64,000 nucleotides of DNA from Sialis fuliginosa (taxonomy: Eukaryota; Arthropoda; Insecta; Megaloptera; Sialidae): assembly GCA_961205875.1 (NCBI GenBank), contig OY540820.1, positions 3,162,001 to 3,226,000 of the forward strand, written 5' to 3'. Positions 12,389-25,650 of this stretch are shown here, piece after piece. The notes beneath the pieces are model-generated. The model did no database searches, was not told where the DNA came from, and saw only the letters and a program-made list of their open reading frames with translations. The translations under genes were made by a program, and so were the position numbers. Numbering within the stretch: position 1 is the first letter of the stretch; each line of letters begins with the position of its first letter.

Positions 12389-13288
12389 TTTCACTGTTTT
12401 ATTGTATACAAATGCACTTCACGAAATAGTATATTACAAAAATCGTTAATTCATATTTTAATTTGTTAAAATATGAATAGAAAATACATTATTTGTTAAT
12501 GTTCAACCAACTACACAGTTATTAAAGTAGGACATCACTGATTAATCAGTGTGAACAACCGTGAGAACAGAATAAAGGTTTTTCGAGAGTACAAAAAACA
12601 AGGATGGCTACATATACGGTGAATGGTATTAAGGAAATAGAAAAGTGTTCCGTATGTCGAAGATATATGATTTTTAACATACCATTGCCAACGCTGCAAA
12701 TTCTGGGAAGTTAGGAAATGTATTTTTTTTTGTGAATCCGTTATGTTTTATAAAATAGCCAGGAAAATATCTTTGCCAGGAGCGCCGGGAGTATTGCATA
12801 TACATTTATGTACTATTAAAATGATTCTAGATGTTAGGTATATTAATTTTTTGTATAAGAAACACTCAATTTTAACAATAAATAAATTAAAAATAACAGA
12901 TTGTTACATATTTCACATGAATATTTAAAATTTTATTTTATATATAAATGTATTGGTCGGATTGGTTTGCAAGTTTGCAACAATATCCATACGTTGTGGC
13001 AATCATCAAAGAAATACGCTTTGTTCTCTTTTAATGGTTTTGATTTTAATTTTTAATGCACATTTTACATACTACATAACTGCCAAGGAACACAGTTTAG
13101 AGAATAATAAATACCATTTTACTGCTGTATGTGAATTTGTTGTGAAATGTGTTATGGATTATGAAAGACAGCATTGACATGAAGGCAGTTTTAAATATTT
13201 AAATTAAAAATAAATACATTTTATATTGATACATTTTTCAATAAAATTATAAAAACTTTATTGGTAATGTAAAAATATTGTGTTTAAA
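12389..13288. promoter_or_regulatory. Divergent promoter region between PPM1D and SFSWAP
   Basis: About 900 bp separates the two head-to-head start codons, so both promoters probably lie here. I see no TATA box that I can defend. A 36-codon plus-strand frame from 12603 is too short and unrecognised to call. Shared regulation is inference. Confidence 0.45.
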
Positions 13289-16200
13289 ATGTCTAAATGG
13301 GCAAAAACATATAGTGAAGTTGGAATATTAAGAAAAAACGATACATCTGAAAAGATTGAAGATTTGTTAGTGTTCGGTTATGCTTGCAAATTATTCCGAG
13401 ATGATGAAAAAGCGTTGGAAATCGACCAAGGAAAACATTTAATACCTTGGATGGCCGATGAAACATTAAAGATTGACAGGTTAATTTAACATTTATTATT
13501 TAAATAGTATAACATTTAGATGAACATAATAACGAACATATTTTATTTTCGAGTGCTTCTGCAGTTTTTGTGTGTTTTCCACTGCAGCTTTATGCTAGTT
13601 AAATACTAGCATGTGGTTACACCTCTGGATCATCAGCATTCCAGGTACAAATATGTGGTTCGGTATGTATGTACCTACTTTAATATGTTTAGCACAGCTA
13701 TGTTGATGTTTTCGAGACTGATGTTATTCATGAGATGTATTTATAATGCTCAGCGTTTTCAGTTTTCTTCATATAAGATGCTGCTGAAATGGACATTATT
13801 TAACATAGTATTCTAATAGATTTATTAATAGGATTATATGCAATTAAAAGGTGCTTGTGTTTAAATATTAAGTAAGTTTCATTTTAAAATGTTCTAAATA
13901 AATTATATATAAATAAATTATAAGAACCAAGCACCATTTAATACAGTAATAATAATAATGTGACTTCCATGTATTCATACATATAATAATATACGACTGT
14001 GTGATATAGGTATGATGGTAGAGCCGCATTGGCGGACCTGTCACAGTATGAAGCCACAACTGAGGGTTATGATACTACTCGATGGTTGGGGCTCACAGAC
14101 TCAGAGAGACGCGTGGAACAATTGTGCGATGAAGAACGTTACCGCTCACTACACACTAACGAAGATGAAGATGAAATGTACAGAGGTAAATTATATTAAT
14201 ATAAATCATTATTTGTGTTTACATTTTCATCATAAATATGATTAATACTAACTGTTTGATGGATTTTTATTTTAGAAGAAGAACTAAAACGGTTGCATCA
14301 ACAATTAAGTAATGAAAAAAATTACGGACAAGTTTCATATAGTTATGACTCCGAAGAAAAGCAAACAGGAAAAGAACAAGTGTCAAGTGATGTAGCTGGA
14401 GATAATGAACCATTTGTTCCGCCACCGGATTTAGATTTACCTATCAATATGAAAATCGTATGTTTTTTTTAAATTTAAACTAAACTTAATTTCTTATTGG
14501 TTATTAGGTAAAGGCACCAGTTATGGCCGCTATAAGAGCAAGTTTTCGTATTTTTTGGATTAATGAGCTTGTTTTTTTGTAGTTCTCTTGAACTCATGTT
14601 ACTAATAAAAGAAGTAGCTCTTTGTTTAATCAATTTAATTACCAAAGTTCGCAAATATAGTTTGTTTTTTAAATTATAGCCTTTTATTTTGTTCATATTT
14701 TTTCTGCAGTAATGATAAAGGTAAAACCAGTAATGAGCACGCAGTGGTAAACACTTGCTAATGATTACAAAATGATAAGTACTACGACACAAAAGATATA
14801 AAACAAAGAATCGTCAAATTTGGAACAATACAAAGCAGTTGCTATGATAATATAATACACTCATCCAAACAATTAATGCATTGGTCAGTTAACTTGTTTA
14901 TTCAGCTTTAATTTTTTTTTTTTGGCCTCAATTTTTTTTGCTGAGATATCTGACTTTAAATGAAAAATGATTCTTTTGTCTTCGATCATCAATATATCAG
15001 CAACTAATGATTAAACAGTAAATTTAAGGGCAGTTTTAAAAACTTGAATAAATTTCCTACAAGACCCTTTCATGACTTTATTAGAAAAATATTTTGTTTA
15101 CCCTCACCATTAGTTTGAAAAAGTACAAAAAAATGACCTTTTAGGTCTTTTAGTAAATCTATCGCTACTTTACAAATATTGATGGGAAGACTAATGTTGC
15201 CAGGTATTTTTGCAGTTTAATGTATCCCCAACAGTCCTGTAAATTTTGAAATTAATCCATCGAACCGTTTTTCCGGACCGATTGATCAAAATTTGCTTGC
15301 GTATTAATTCGATTCCAGCATGCGAGACACAAAATTATTTTACAATTTCGTACGGTTCCCGCTGCGAAAGAATTAATTAATGCAATTAATTCAAGATGAG
15401 TAAAATTATGGTACGCAAAAGCCGAATTGTGTCAAAAATGAGTTGGTATTGTTTCTTGAAATGTTTTAAAAATTTTGAAAAAAAAATTTTAAATTAAAAA
15501 AAAAATTTTTTTTTTAGTTTTTTGGAATTTTTTTTCTCCATTTCAAATTTAACAAGTAACTAATGCAAAGCTGTAAAAAAAATCGAAAATCGATTTTTTC
15601 ATTTTGATGATTACACAATGTTATGTTACACAATACACTTGTTCCTTTAATTAACTGTTTTGTAAAACTTTGATCAATTGGTCCGGAAAAATGGTTCCAT
15701 TGATCAATTTCAAAATTTACAGGACTGTTGGGGATACATTAAACTGCAAAAATACCTGGCAACATTAGTCTTCCCATCAATATTTGTAAAGTAGCGATAG
15801 ATTTACTAAAAGACCTAAAAGGTCATTTTTTTGTATTTTTTCAAACTAAAATAATCAATTCACTGGCATTTATTTTACATTTGTTTTGCATTTTTTTGGC
15901 CTACTTCGGTCCATAAAAATGTGATGAAATGGTTACTTTTGTGAAAATTATTGAATATCTCAGAAAGTATGGAGTTTAGACATAGGATATTTCCTATACA
16001 AATTAAAGAGGAGAAAAATACCCATCGAATAGTGAAATAAAAAAATGAGTTTTATCATTTTGAAGATTGCAAACTTTGACATTTTTTTATTAACACCCTA
16101 TAGAAGAACTAAATTAAAATTGTTTATTATTAAAATGTTACTATTTACCAGGACTAACAGTAAAAAGATTCATCAAAATGTAGATCTCAATTAGTAGAAC

Positions 16201-19200
16201 ATGACACTTTTTTATATTTTTGTCTGACTCAAAAATGTACCTGTAAATGGCTCCAAACTTTCCACGTAGTACGTACTTCGGAACCCTTATGGCATACACT
16301 CGAATTATTCAATATTAGCATTATTGCTAGCCGTGTTTCCAGTTCAAAGTTATTGCTCATCAAAGTCAAAAAATATATTTATTTTTTTTAAAAATTTTTA
16401 TGAAAATTATATTTTTCTCCAAAAGTACCTACAATACTTTGGTGTGTCATAATGTTACCTACAAATTCACTGTACACAGTATGGACCTGGGTCTTACAGT
16501 TTTTCAGTTATAAATTTATCTAAATTAATCCCTGGCACTCATGGCAGTTTTTTTAGTATTTTTTAAATAATAATATTTGTATTTTCACAGCCTGAGACAG
16601 CGAAACAAAATGCACGTATAGAGAAAACAGCATTATTCATCAGTCAACATGGAGCGCAGATGGAGATTTTACTGAAGGCAAAACAAGCTGCAAATCCACA
16701 GTTTTATTTCCTGTCGCAAGAGGATGTCCTTTACCCGTATTACAGACACATTCTAATGGCAATAAAAATGGGGCGGTTTAGACCTCAAACAGTTCCAATA
16801 AAAAATGGTAAAATAAGTATTAATTAAGATATATTGTGTGTTCAAAATAAAAAAATTATAGGAACTCAATTAAAAAACAAAATTATCATTGAAAAAACCA
16901 TAAGAAACACCTACAAATAAAAAATATGATGCTACTTTAAACCGAGTAACCTTTGTTTGAAAAGATTTTCTGTAAGCAATTACTTTTTTAATCCTCCGTC
17001 CGACACACGGTTCTAGCCAGATTTTTTTTGTTTTAAATCGTAAATTAAATATATTTCTAATTATTAAGCTAGCGACTTGTACTTCCAGGTAGCTTCCTAA
17101 AATTTTATTGGCTATCGATTTTTAAAAAATTATCACGAAATCCTTAGAAAAGATTGTTACAAGGACATCTAAAAAGTACACCTTCGTACCGACACATGTG
17201 GTCTGGTTGGACCCCTATACATTTTGCATGGAAAACGCATAGAATGTGATATATTTTTGTCATTCTACCTGGCTTTTTCTACTCTTTTTTAGTTTATCAT
17301 AGAAATTATGTATCCAAACTGTCTTTTATGCTCACTTCACACACATGCATGCATATATTCATGTACACATTTGTTTATTTGTGTATAATCTTACTATCAT
17401 GATGTTTCTTTTCTTTTTGTTCTCCAAACAAAATTTTGATAAATAAATATAATTCATTTTATGTATGTTTTTTGTTAATAAAAAATCAACTCATAAATAA
17501 CAACCTCATTCATAAATAGTAAATCTTCTTTCATTATTTACAATTTATTAAAGAGAGATTACAAGAAGGCAATAAGCTGCGTTGAAAAACTCGTTTTTTC
17601 TGTCAAACGTACTCAAATCTAGTGTGTCAGCAACATTCAAAAATCACATATATACTTGTTTTGCATGCATTTCTGAAGACCAATAAATGAGTTCGTATCA
17701 TATTCCATCATAAAACTCATTGTTATCCTTTTTTCTTCTTCTTCGAACAACATTGAAATAACTCAAAAAGAAATACAAAAAAAAATCAATTTTTTTTCAC
17801 AATCCAATAGGAATTTTTTTTGGTTTACATGTAGAATAAAAAATGTTTGCCTGATTGTGATAGAAATGAGTGTGAAGGTGAGTCAAATTTTCATACAAAT
17901 ACATGTAAATGGAGTCCCTATCGACACCATGTGTCGGTCCGAAGGTTATCGAAATAGGTGTCGTTAAATACAAAATTGCAATGTTTTATTTTGAACACAT
18001 TGTTTACAAGATAAGTTTAGTTTAAAAACTAAAAGTAATTATTGTTTGTTTTAGAAACAGAACCTCAAGAAAATGATGAATATTACTTGCACCCTAGTTT
18101 GGTTCCAATTACGTCCAAAGTAGAATCGGTAGGTAGTATTTTTATAGTGCAAATTATATCTATATTGTATTTTTATATAATCATTGTGAATTATTTCTGT
18201 CCAAGTGTTTTCAGATATGTTCGTGTATGTATGTATAATAATGTAAAATATAGTTAATGTTTTCACTGTCTACAATGTAGTATTATTGATTATTACTCTT
18301 TATTTTAATTAATATTTTTATTTTTGTTTTTTCAGGTGGTGCTATGTTTTGTTCTACTGTGAATAATTTTTAAATTTTATAGGAAATAATTATTTAAAAA
18401 ATGATACAGTTCCTGTTTGCCTTCTAAAATTGAAATTATAATTTGTATTATTATTTTAACCAAGTCTATATTGCCGACTTAATATTTTTATAAATGAATA
18501 ACTTATTGATTTATAAATAACCATACAAAAAAGATGATATTTGAATCATAAGAAATTATTAAAAAAAAAAAAAATATTAGTAACAACTTAAAAATGAATG
18601 TATGAAACTATGTAATTTAAAATTATTTTTCTGGATGTTTCTCAGGCTCCGTCAATTCCAAACATTTCATACAAACCGTCCGCAGACTGCGCTTATACAA
18701 TGTTAATTAGCAAAATAAAAGGATCGAAATCACAAATAGACGAAAAGAAAACGGAACCTATTTCTGGCGTCCAAACAACAATAAATAACTCGATACCTGC
18801 TGCAGCTAATTCGGCACAAATGTATGTGTTTCCACCAAATTCAACATATGTTTATAATTACACAACAGGGAAGTATGAGCCACAAGCTTATTCGCAAGTG
18901 ATGCCAAACTACACGCAAAATTCAAATGGAAATACAGAATCTGGATCGCAGAAACAGTAAGTTTATTTTTTCATCAGATTAATTATAGTTAATATACAAT
19001 TGTTGTGCGGTTCACATTATTCATTTTATTTCAAAATGTAACTTCTGTATATCAATTGAACACAATAAAGAACATGGCCGGTATAACTCTTAAACTATGT
19101 ACCTATTATAAAAAATTAAAAAATTACATTTATACTACTCTACAGAATGATTTACAACTACCTAGTGTAAAAAAATTTAACAGTAGATCGAAGATGAAAT

Positions 19201-22200
19201 TTTAAGCAAAAAACTTTATGTGAACCTGTATCTGGAAATTCTTCGTAAGGGAGATACAGCCTTTTGCCCAAAATTAGTGTTTATTTAATATCTAGAGAAC
19301 CCATTGTGATACAGTTATGAAAGGACACCGCACAATCCTTATGGAAAATGGGTTCCGGACAATTTTTTTGAAACTGCAAATTGATAGTTCTCAACAAGCT
19401 GATCAAAAGTGTCAATGGACAACTATGTTCTATACCTAAATCCAGCCGTTAAAAAGTTATTTGAAGATTTAATTTAATTTGAATGATAGGTTACAACTTT
19501 GTATTAAGTATTAACGCCGCTGGTGAGCATTTTGAACAAAGAAATTAACTTTTGTGTATCATTTTGTTTATTTAATTTCTAGATTTTTATGTTGTTAAAG
19601 TTTGTAAGTTCTAGCAAATTGTTTTATGGATTATTATAAAGTTGTGTTGTATTTACAAAACATATTAAGATTTTAAAAATCTTCAAATAAACTTTGGATA
19701 TAAAAATGGTCATAATTTCTAAACCACTCACAAGGGGACATTATATCTAGGGAAGTTGGGATTTTATTCAGCTTTGGAGAGGTGAATCTAGACCAAAAAT
19801 AAGGAGACACGTGTTCGAGAACTCATCTAGGCAGCCCTTATTAGTAAAGATATTAAATTTTGAAAATTGGTATATTTCCTTAAACTCTTATGTACTGTAA
19901 TAAGCATCTACGTTAAGAATCCAACAATTGAAAATAAAAATAAAAATTATTTTGTACAGGGTACGGGATTCGAACCTGTGTTCTTTGGATCATAAGCTGG
20001 CGCTCTACACGCACAGCCATTGAAGGATTGTTAACGTAGATGCTTATTACAGTACATAAGAGCTTAAGGAAATATACCAATTTTCAAAATTTAATATCTT
20101 TACTAATAAGGGCTGGCCAGATGAGTTCTCGAACACGTGTCTCCTTATTTTTGGTCTTTTTTAAAATATGCTGCTTGTCTATCCTGATAACTTTTGTATT
20201 TAAAGTTTTCTTCCATTTGTTATAATAAATGAAATATTGAACTTTGACACAGTCTTGGGACACCCTGTATATAAAAAATATTGCTGTAAATTTTAGTTTT
20301 TGTTTTTGAACAGACATTTTCAGGCACTTTTTTAAACGACCATCTGTTTAATTTTATAAGCATTTTCAAATTATAGTTATGTAAGTAAAAGTTATTTCTA
20401 AAGTTATATATATATTTATTTTATTAGATATTACGGCGATCCAGCACAATACGCAGCTTACATGAAAACATATGAACAGCAACAAGCACTTGTGGCATCG
20501 TACTACGCGACTGGCATTGCTAAAACGCCAGTTATTTATACAAAACCTGAAGAAGTGTGTTCTACACCTCAGTCACCGTCAATCGTGACTATACCTGTGA
20601 AAGAAAAACCTAAACCTCTTTTACCGATTGCACACTATAGCAGTGATTCTGAATCAGAGAATGATGAAACCGAAGATGCTAATGAATCTAAAGTTATTAT
20701 AAATGTTCCAAATTACGTAATACCTCCAAGTGATATCCAACTAATCATTGATAAAATGGCAAGTTACGTTGCACGAAACGGCCAGGATTTTGAAATGATT
20801 GTAAAAGCAAAGGGCGATACAAGATTTTCATTCTTAGATAAGAGTCATGTATTTCATGCGTATTACAGACATAAATTGAAAACTTACGGAGCTGTGCTTG
20901 AAGAAGAAGAGACTGTTGTTAAAAGTGAAGAGAAAGAAATTAGTACTGACAATAATCCTGATGAAAATAGCGATAATAACATAAATAATGTAGATCTAAG
21001 TGTAAATGAAGTTTTACAAGAAAAACAGACAGAAAATTTTAAGAAAGTTATAGGTAAATATTTTTTTGCATATACTCTTCATAAAATACTCTTCATAAAA
21101 TACTAGCGCATTGGACCCGGTGTTACCCGGGGATATTAATTTAATTAAACATACAGTAATCATGCCTATCCAACATGCCCATCCAACATGCCCACCCAAC
21201 ATGCTCACAACATACGTTCACTGTGAATTGTTTTTTTCCGGCTTCATGAAATTTACACAAAATATTAGCAAATTATGCACTTAAACATAACCTATTTATT
21301 AGTAAAAACCAGGACTGTAATTACAGGCTCAGGGGCCCTGGGGCAAGAAGAGACCGAGGGGGCCCCAAAATATGAAAAATTGAAGACCTTTTTTTTTGAT
21401 CCTTGGAATTACTTGGAATATTTATTTGTAATTTAGTCGACAATCTCAAGTTTTTTTTTTATGTAATTGTACATTTCCTATTAACTTTATTTTCATGAAT
21501 AATAAATGTAAAATTCAAGTTGGCAACGAAAAAAAAGTCATTAAAATCAAAATTTGTGTAAAATTTGTTTGACATTTTCAAGAACCAAATAAAAATAAAA
21601 GTTTTATGTTGCCACAGGGGCCTCGGGGCACTGTCCCGGTGGTAGTTACGGCCTTGGTAAAAACCGGAATAAAATCCATTCGTAGTTGTTGAAAAAATTG
21701 TGGAAAATTATATTTTCAAACTACCAGGAAGTACCAGGTCTTGTCTTAAAATTTGTATGAAAATGAAAAATAAATATATAAATAGATTAGCAACAATCAT
21801 AATAATTAATTTCGATATTTTACCTTTCTTGGAAGTGAAATGTTTCTTTATGTTTAAATTTTCAAAATATTTAATTGTTAGCATGTGTCAAAAAGCATCT
21901 AATTGTTCGACAAAATATTTGAAAGAGATGTAACCATAGTGACCTAAATTAATAAAATACTGAAACTGTAAATCATGGAAACAAAACACGACTTGCAAAA
22001 GATTATTTTTAGTCTTTTGATGTTAATTCTTAGATTTTCATAAAATATTAATAGCCACGATACTGCTCAGAAAAATGATCTAACTATTGGTGAAAACCGC
22101 ATTGAAATCGGTTCAGTAATTCCCGAGTCTATGTCACATACAAACGAACATTCATTTTTATATATATATATAGATTAATTTATGGTAATATTCTTTGTAG

Positions 22201-25200
22201 CACCAGTTAGTTTTTCTATAAAAAAATCAAAAGAAAACGAACCTGTGCCGATAGAAAAAAGCGCCTTACCTATCGAAGAAAGTTCCGAAGATGAAACGGA
22301 ACTAAAAGAAGTTAGTGATACTAATCAACAAAAAGAAATAACATGTGAGGAAGAGCAACCTGTAGAAATAATGGAAAAAGTACCAGCACATAGTTCTCCT
22401 CAAATAGAAAAGCAACCAGAGCAGATTGAACAAGTTATAGAAATTGAAGATTCGGCGCATGAATTAATAGACCTTACAGGAGATTTAGAAGAAAAAAAAG
22501 ATTTTCGAAAAAGTTAGGATTGTAATGAATTTATAATATATTTATTAGGGTGTTTTTTTAATTATTTTTTTTTGGTCCCATTGGCCTATGTTTTAGCTTT
22601 GGATCAAAAATTAATTGTCCCAAAATTTCAGACTCGTAGATCAAACCTGTGAACAGTGCAAACCGAGTCTTTTTCCCATTTGATTAACATGTAGTACAGG
22701 AAAATTAGGCAAAAAATCGACCTGGAAAGAACATAATTCTTAGATCTTTTTTTTTTTGTTTTAAATCACTTTGTTATATATATTCTTTAAGAATCCTGTC
22801 AGTGATAACTTGGTAGTCGCCATTTTGTTTTGACGTCAAAAAACTTTGATCAAATATAAGAGACTGTCATTAACTATGATCATAGAAATATCATGAAGGT
22901 AAATATTATAAAAGTTGACTTATGACACTGTCATATTTCTTTGATCAAAGAAATTTTATCATATTTATTTGATAGTGTACCGCCTTAGTAATGGAAAAAA
23001 TTAATTTTTTACTTATGCATGAATAGCTCGTTGAAAAATTTATTTATTTTAATTTCTTACAGCAGCATATTATAGAGAATTAAATTTCCTACAAAAAAGA
23101 TCCCAAGTGCGCTATTCATAGATCAAGTATTTAAAAAAATATATTCGTTTAAAAATTATTATAAAAAGTAAAATCCAATTTTTAAGATAATTTTTAAACA
23201 AACATATCTTTAAAATTACTGAATTTATTAATTGAGCACTTAATTCTCTACAAAATATTCTCTTGAGAAATTTAAAAAAAAAAAAATTTCATTCAAATGG
23301 GAAAAAGACTCGGTTTGCACCGTTCACAGGTTTGATCTACGAGTCTGAAATTTTGGAACAATTAACTTTTGATCCAAAACTAAAACATAGGCCAATAGGG
23401 CCGAAAAAAAAAAAAAAAACACCCTAATATTTATACAAACATACTCGAAAATATTTAAATAGATGTTCACAAAAAAAGCTTATATGACTGACTTATGTTT
23501 TTTAGCTGAAGATAAAATAAAAGATAAACTAGCAGCTGCCGCACGTGAAAAAATGTCATTATTATCACGTGATCGTGCTCTACAACTTGAACGTAAAAGA
23601 AGAGCTGAGGCATTTCTTAGCAAAATACAATCAGAGAAAGTGCTTAATGTAAACGGATCTAAATCAGATGATACAGAAACGGTTAATACCATAATCGAAC
23701 CGGTTGCGTCTGCAGAAGAAGATGATTTAATGAAACGATTATATAATGATTCAGGCAGTAGTAATAATGAGGAAGTAGAAGAAGGGGAGATTAAATCAGT
23801 TAAACGTAAATCTTCAAGAAGTAGGAGTCCTGAACATAAAAAACACAAATCAAAGAAAAAGAAAGATAAATCACACAGTAGCAGTAGGTAAGTAAAACTT
23901 CTTTTATTACTTACACTTAAACAGTCAAAATTAAGATGTTTAAAAAAACATCTGCAAAGTAAATGCACAGTGCTTCCTCGTGCTAAATTCACCAAAGGTA
24001 GTTAATTCAACAATTTAAATAAAAACCGATAGTGTTATATAAATTGCCTGGAATTGGTTAACCATTTAATTTTTATACAATTTTACAAAAAAATATTAGT
24101 TTGAAATTTTTCTTAAAACGCACCTGAATATTTTTTCATATATTTTTAATTTTTTGACAATTTCAATCTGTAGCCGGGTAACAATGTAAAATCGGCCTCA
24201 ACACGGATTTGGCTAATTTTTATTGTGAATGTTGCTCATTATGTTAAATTTCACATAAGGGTAGCATACAACAATGTTGTTAAACAAATATGTTAATTTT
24301 GTTCAAAAACCTGCCAAGAATAAGAAAATTATTGTTTGGACGCCATATTGGTCGCCGTCTTTCATACTGAATTTCCGGTCAATGTTTCGGCTTGATAACA
24401 GCGATTTTTGGATTCAACAGGGCCAAAATACTCTTAATAGCTTTGTTTGCAAAATGTTATACGAAGTACTTCAAGAAACTCAATTTCATGTAGTGGCTTG
24501 GACTACGTGTATATCACCATAAGAAATGTATGTACATATGTCCAAGACGGGCAGTGGGAGACAGAAGCGTTCTTATTAAATATTTCGATTTAATTTTATT
24601 TAAATAACTGTTTTTGTATCATTTTTATACTATGTTTATATTACATTATTTCTATAGCATTTGTACATGTTAATATTGACTTCCAATGATTTTAATTTTT
24701 TTTAAGTATGTTCTACCACTTCGATTCTATTCAGACTTTGTAGGGTGTAATACTAAAGTATGAAGATTATTTCATGAAATATTTGAAGTTGTCACTCAAC
24801 TACAACCAAAAAAAATTTTTTTTTCAAAATTAAATTATTTTTTTTACTTTGCTACCCGGCTACAGCCTTTATACAAATGTCAAAATGACATTTAAAACGT
24901 CAAAATGACATTTAATATATCCAAGCAAATATCAATTTAGAAAAACAAAACACGAATTTTTAAAATAAATTGAGATAAATCTTTGTAAGGGAATATTTTA
25001 CAACAAACATTGTAGACCCATATTATAGGAAATTGAATGCTCTACAAAAAATATTCTATAAAATTTTCACGTGACATGTGTCGTTCTTGAGATATCTTGA
25101 AAAAATTAATATTTTGGGGTGTCACTACTCCCCTTTACACACGATTTTGATGATTTTGAAATAAATTGTTATGAAATTGCTCGATATTTTAAAGCAGTGG

Positions 25201-25650
25201 TAATAAATGTATAATAATGTAAATGCTATGCATTTTATGAGGTACACTTGGCAGCACTTATTCTGATTTCTACTTAATACACATACGATAAAGTCATTAT
25301 ATGTTTGATTTCATTTGCTACATCTGTGAGTGGTTGTCATTTATATTCAATACCTAGTAGAAAGCATTAACTGGGAGCTAATTTGCATTTATTATTATTT
25401 ATGATTTGCTTGAAATTTTAATTATCATATAAATAATTTTCAAACAAAATTGCGGCTCTTACTCTTGTAAGTTTTAGAGTGCATTATTAAAAAGATTGTA
25501 TTATTTTTTAGTTCTGATTCGCCAAAGAAACATAGAAAACGTTCGCACCATTTGAAAGACAAGAAGTCTAAGAAAAAGAAACGGTCGAGATCCCGTAGTT
25601 CTTCAAGATCACACAAATCCTGGTCTCGCTCAGTCACTACGAATGCATAG
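13289..25650 (+). CDS. su(w[a]): SFSWAP / suppressor of white-apricot, SURP-domain splicing regulator
   Basis: Ten exons join in frame to about 869 aa: 13289-13479, 14010-14185, 14276-14457, 16591-16807, 18055-18128, 18646-18956, 20428-21053, 22201-22512, 23506-23887, 25512-25650. The N-terminus ([20 protein letters not shown], then [20 protein letters not shown] across exons 1-2) is diagnostic. SURP1 fills exon 4 (residues about 184-255: [18 protein letters not shown]); SURP2 is in exon 7 (about 485-540: [18 protein letters not shown]). Exon 9 has a basic [12 protein letters not shown] helix, and exons 9-10 form a short Lys/Arg/Ser tail ([15 protein letters not shown]). Drosophila su(w[a]) is a nuclear alternative-splicing regulator that represses removal of its own early introns. 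ATG 13289 is the first in frame and nine bases after a stop-free GTG. The exon 8 donor is weak (A|GTTAGG). Several introns carry inverted-repeat elements. AATAAA lies at 25724-25729. Confidence 0.95.
14458..16590. other. SFSWAP intron 3, with a fold-back element
   Basis: The intron is 2.1 kb. It contains the inverted repeat described separately at 15111-15848. The rest is AT-rich without genes. An antisense open frame at 14475-14792 shows no recognisable protein feature. Confidence 0.5.
15111..15848. mobile_element. Fold-back element in SFSWAP intron 3
   Basis: Near-identical inverted arms of about 180 bp (15111-15292 and 15668-15848) start tagtttgaaaaagtac and end with the complement. Conserved arm pieces include cctggcaacattagtcttcc and caacagtcctgtaaatttt. 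The 375-bp spacer is AT-rich and non-coding. Confidence 0.75.
17183..17946. mobile_element. Inverted-repeat element in SFSWAP intron 4
   Basis: The left end ccttcgtaccgacacatgtg and the right end (complement ccttcggaccgacacatggt) form an imperfect inverted repeat about 760 bp apart. A third related motif, ccgtccgacacacggttcta, lies outside at about 16997. No coding capacity. Confidence 0.45.
19791..20156 (-). mobile_element. Fold-back element with tRNA-like core, SFSWAP intron 6
   Basis: Inverted arms of about 130 bp (19791-19927 and 20026-20156) start gaccaaaaataaggagacac and end with the complement. The loop holds a tRNA-like sequence on the minus strand: an A-box-like tggctgtgcgtgtag near 20019 and an exact B box GGTTCGAATCC (19976-19966), 54 bases from one outer edge to the other as in a tRNA. 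The anticodon stem does not pair, so this is a pseudo-tRNA or tRNA-derived piece, not a working tRNA gene. Confidence 0.7.
21163..21208. repeat. Short tandem repeat, about 13-bp unit
   Basis: Four imperfect copies of catgcccatccaa lie in a row inside SFSWAP intron 7. A G/C-rich fragment at 21319-21660 (ggccctggggcaagaagaga) resembles one in CHK1 intron 4 near 30815 and is probably another repeat family. Confidence 0.6.
22545..23427. mobile_element. TA-flanked element with about 135-bp terminal inverted repeats, SFSWAP intron 8
   Basis: Ends are ttagggtgttttttt and its complement, and the inverted arms (22545-22682, 23297-23427) remain similar for about 135 bp (for example ggcctatgttttagctttgg; gtttgatctacgagtctgaa). 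TA lies on both sides (22543-22544, 23428-23429). No transposase is seen. It begins only about 30 bp after exon 8 and ends about 80 bp before exon 9, so it makes up most of the intron. Confidence 0.75.
23945..25170 (+). repeat. Dispersed repeat R1, copy b (interrupted)
   Basis: It matches R1 from aacatctgcaaagtaaatgc to about gattttgatgattttgaaat, and is interrupted by the element at 24168-24865 and truncated at its 3' end. It lies in SFSWAP intron 9. The uninterrupted atattagttt at about 24094 gives the empty site for the palindrome in copy a. Confidence 0.7.
24168..24865. mobile_element. Terminal-inverted-repeat element inserted in R1 copy b
   Basis: Ends are ctgtagccgggtaac and gctacccggctacag. 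Other R1 copies are continuous across this point, so it is an insertion of about 700 bp. It holds an 82-codon plus-strand open frame (24274-24522) that I do not recognise. Confidence 0.65.

Noticed and set aside
12603-12713. 36-codon frame upstream of SFSWAP
   Set aside because: Too short, no recognised sequence, and no splice signals linking it to the gene.
19958-20027. Functional tRNA gene on the minus strand
   Set aside because: The B box is perfect, but the anticodon stem does not pair and the T stem has a mismatch. It is better seen as a tRNA-derived core of a mobile element.
23480-23995. Minus-strand frame of 171 codons
   Set aside because: Antisense of SFSWAP exon 9; the serine- and leucine-rich product reflects the complement of its Lys/Ser codons.
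24274-24522. 82-codon plus-strand frame inside an inserted element
   Set aside because: No recognised domain, and it lies inside a short non-autonomous element; not called as a gene.
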